Positions 62,878 through 64,000 of a DNA stretch of 64,000 bases are shown here, one piece after another. Source of the stretch: Bradyrhizobium sp. AZCC 2262 (GTDB lineage: Bacteria > Pseudomonadota > Alphaproteobacteria > Rhizobiales > Xanthobacteraceae); the NCBI RefSeq assembly GCF_036924535.1, contig NZ_JAZHRT010000001.1, forward strand, positions 1,240,001 through 1,304,000. Direction: 5' to 3'. How positions within the stretch are numbered: the first letter of the stretch is position 1; the number at the start of each line of letters is the position of its first letter. Both the position numbers and the translations under genes were made by a program. The notes beneath the pieces were generated by a model that was not told the origin of the DNA, did no database searches, and was given only the letters and a program-made list of their open reading frames with translations.

Positions 62878-63480
62878 ATGAGTAACTTATCTCCCACCTC
62901 TGACGACATTTTGGCTTGTGCGCGTTCTCTGATCGTCGCTGGCGGCTACAACGGTTTCAGTTATGCCGACATCGCTGATGTGGTCGGCATTCGTAAGGCG
63001 AGCATCCATCACCATTTCCCAAGCAAGGTCGATCTGGTCCGAACGCTGGTTGCGCGATATCGGGAAGAAGCTGAAGCGGGGATAGCGAATCTCGAACTTC
63101 AGGTATCTGATCCGCTCGAACAGCTTCGGTTCTACGCTGCGTATTGGGAAGCCTGCATCGCGGACGCCAGCGCTCCGTTTTGTGTCTGCGCGCTGTTGGC
63201 AAGCCAACTCCCCGTCCTGCCCGAGGAAGTTGGCCTGGAGGTCCGGGCGCATTTCCGCTCCCTGTCAGCGTGGCTGACATCCGTGCTGGAGCGCGGCGCG
63301 CGGCACGGCCAACTTCAACTGATGAGTACCCCTCGTGCCGAGGCTGAAGCGTTCATGGCGACGGTTCACGGCGCGATGCTTTCGGCGCGGGCCTATGGCG
63401 ATCCGAAGATATTCGGGGTCGTGACAGGCCCGCTCCTGGAGCGATTCGCTCCGCGCGCTTCTCTCCCGATACGGTCCTAG
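62878..63480 (+). CDS. TetR/AcrR family transcriptional regulator
   Basis: The 200-residue protein has the TetR helix-turn-helix (SLIVAGGYNGFSYADIADVVGIRKASIHHHFPSKVDLVRTLVARYREE) and a helical C-terminal domain like the YxaF/TetR_C_13 group, with three cysteines in CIADASAPFCVCALLASQ that might sense reactive compounds. It is followed 77 bases later by an HdeD-like membrane protein and both share an operator-like sequence. Confidence 0.9.
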   Translation: MSNLSPTSDDILACARSLIVAGGYNGFSYADIADVVGIRKASIHHHFPSKVDLVRTLVARYREEAEAGIANLELQVSDPLEQLRFYAAYWEACIADASAPFCVCALLASQLPVLPEEVGLEVRAHFRSLSAWLTSVLERGARHGQLQLMSTPRAEAEAFMATVHGAMLSARAYGDPKIFGVVTGPLLERFAPRASLPIRS

Positions 63481-63557
63481 ATCTCAAATAACCATAGCCA
63501 TGATTGCTCTGCGACGTTCGTCGAGGGCGTCTACCTACTAGTCGAAAGGACGATCCA

Positions 63558-64000
63558 ATGACGGTTCACAGTGGCGATCTTTCTCGTGCCAGCCAGGAGC
63601 AATGGCTCAAGCTTTATTACTTCGCTCGGACAGCCTTCTCGGCTGTCTGGGTGGCGGCCGCCTTTACGGTGGGACAGCATTCCTGGGTGATCGCGGCGGT
63701 TTTACTCGTGGCTTATCCTGCATGGGATGCCCTCGCCAATTTTGTCGACGCATCGCGCAGCGGAGGATTGGGACAGAATCGCACGCAGACTATCAACGTC
63801 GTGGTGAGTGTGGTGACAACGTTCGCGGTGGTTCTCGCGCTGGAGATGAGCATGAATTGGGTGCTCGGGGTGTTCGGCGTATGGGCGATCCTGTCTGGCC
63901 TGCTTCAACTCGGCAGCGCAGTCCGCCGTTGGAAGAGCTATGGTGCGCAGTGGGCGATGATCCTGAGCGGAGGGCAATCCGCGCTGGCAGGCACGTTTTT
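63558..64000 (+). CDS. HdeD/DUF308-like membrane protein, cut by the window end
   Basis: The frame runs from ATG at 63558 off the window edge, giving 147 residues with at least four membrane helices (AFSAVWVAAAFTVG, WVIAAVLLVAYPAWDALANFVDA, INVVVSVVTTFAVVLALEMS, WVLGVFGVWAILSGLLQLGSAV). The ending pattern FGVWAILSGLLQL is typical of HdeD/DUF308 acid-resistance-type proteins. AAAGGA lies before the start. Probably controlled by the TetR gene upstream. Confidence 0.75.
   Translation, partial: MTVHSGDLSRASQEQWLKLYYFARTAFSAVWVAAAFTVGQHSWVIAAVLLVAYPAWDALANFVDASRSGGLGQNRTQTINVVVSVVTTFAVVLALEMSMNWVLGVFGVWAILSGLLQLGSAVRRWKSYGAQWAMILSGGQSALAGTF

Overview
The window is high-GC DNA from an alphaproteobacterium that looks like Bradyrhizobium or a close relative (Nitrobacteraceae). 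This rests on protein content (DUF1476 zeta subunit beside purC, EgtB/EgtD pair, GH17-like glucan protein), a direct-repeat GTTC-N7-GTTC LexA box, and at least six kinds of long intergenic palindromic repeats. The species cannot be fixed from the sequence alone.

Layout. 1-8.9 kb: an RNA methyltransferase fused to a DUF559 domain, a DUF1326/DUF2182 pair, a TetR regulator, and an OsmC - acyl-CoA-dehydrogenase-like - rhodanese operon behind a strong sigma-54 (-24/-12) promoter; then a GFA pseudogene, an exported protein and a RidA protein. 8.9-14.9 kb: a cyanate module made of a divergent PAS/AAA+ sigma-54 activator, inverted repeats (candidate enhancer), a second sigma-54 promoter, NrtABC-type ABC transporter genes and cynS cyanase. 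15-29 kb: PEP-mutase-like enzyme with divergent LysR, then purC-purS-purQ and purL interspersed with orphan binding proteins, a TPR protein, an EamA exporter and a thioesterase. 29-35.5 kb: bolA and grxD, separated by ltrA and the ergothioneine genes egtD/egtB, then a macro-domain gene without a canonical start codon. 35.5-42.5 kb: two tandem serine hydrolases, a Tat-exported GH1 beta-glucosidase, a GH17-like membrane protein and threonine aldolase.

42.6-49.8 kb is an accessory region: hicAB and a RelE/ParE-type toxin-antitoxin pair on opposite strands, rpsD with a hairpin leader, a LexA box and a 26-bp perfect palindrome before a small ORF coupled to a dCTP-deaminase-like gene, an IS5-type element with clear ends, a frameshifted XRE-ImmA/IrrE gene, a partner of unknown function and pseudogenes. 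Both toxin genes have a -10 element only 5 nt from the ATG and no ribosome binding site, so leaderless toxin mRNAs are predicted.

49.9-64 kb: a CoA-acyltransferase-like protein, cupin, HpcH/HpaI aldolase, class A beta-lactamase, a third class-C-like hydrolase, murI, a cupredoxin-FTR1 iron uptake pair with an Irr-box-like site, purB, a two-component system divergent from a three-gene TolQ/ExbB-type operon with unfamiliar partners, and a TetR regulator with an operator-like palindrome next to a truncated HdeD-like membrane protein.

The most promising leads are the two sigma-54 operons (rhodanese and cyanase, possibly linked cyano/sulfur metabolism), the TolQ-like three-gene complex, and the SOS-linked dCTP-deaminase/ImmA island.
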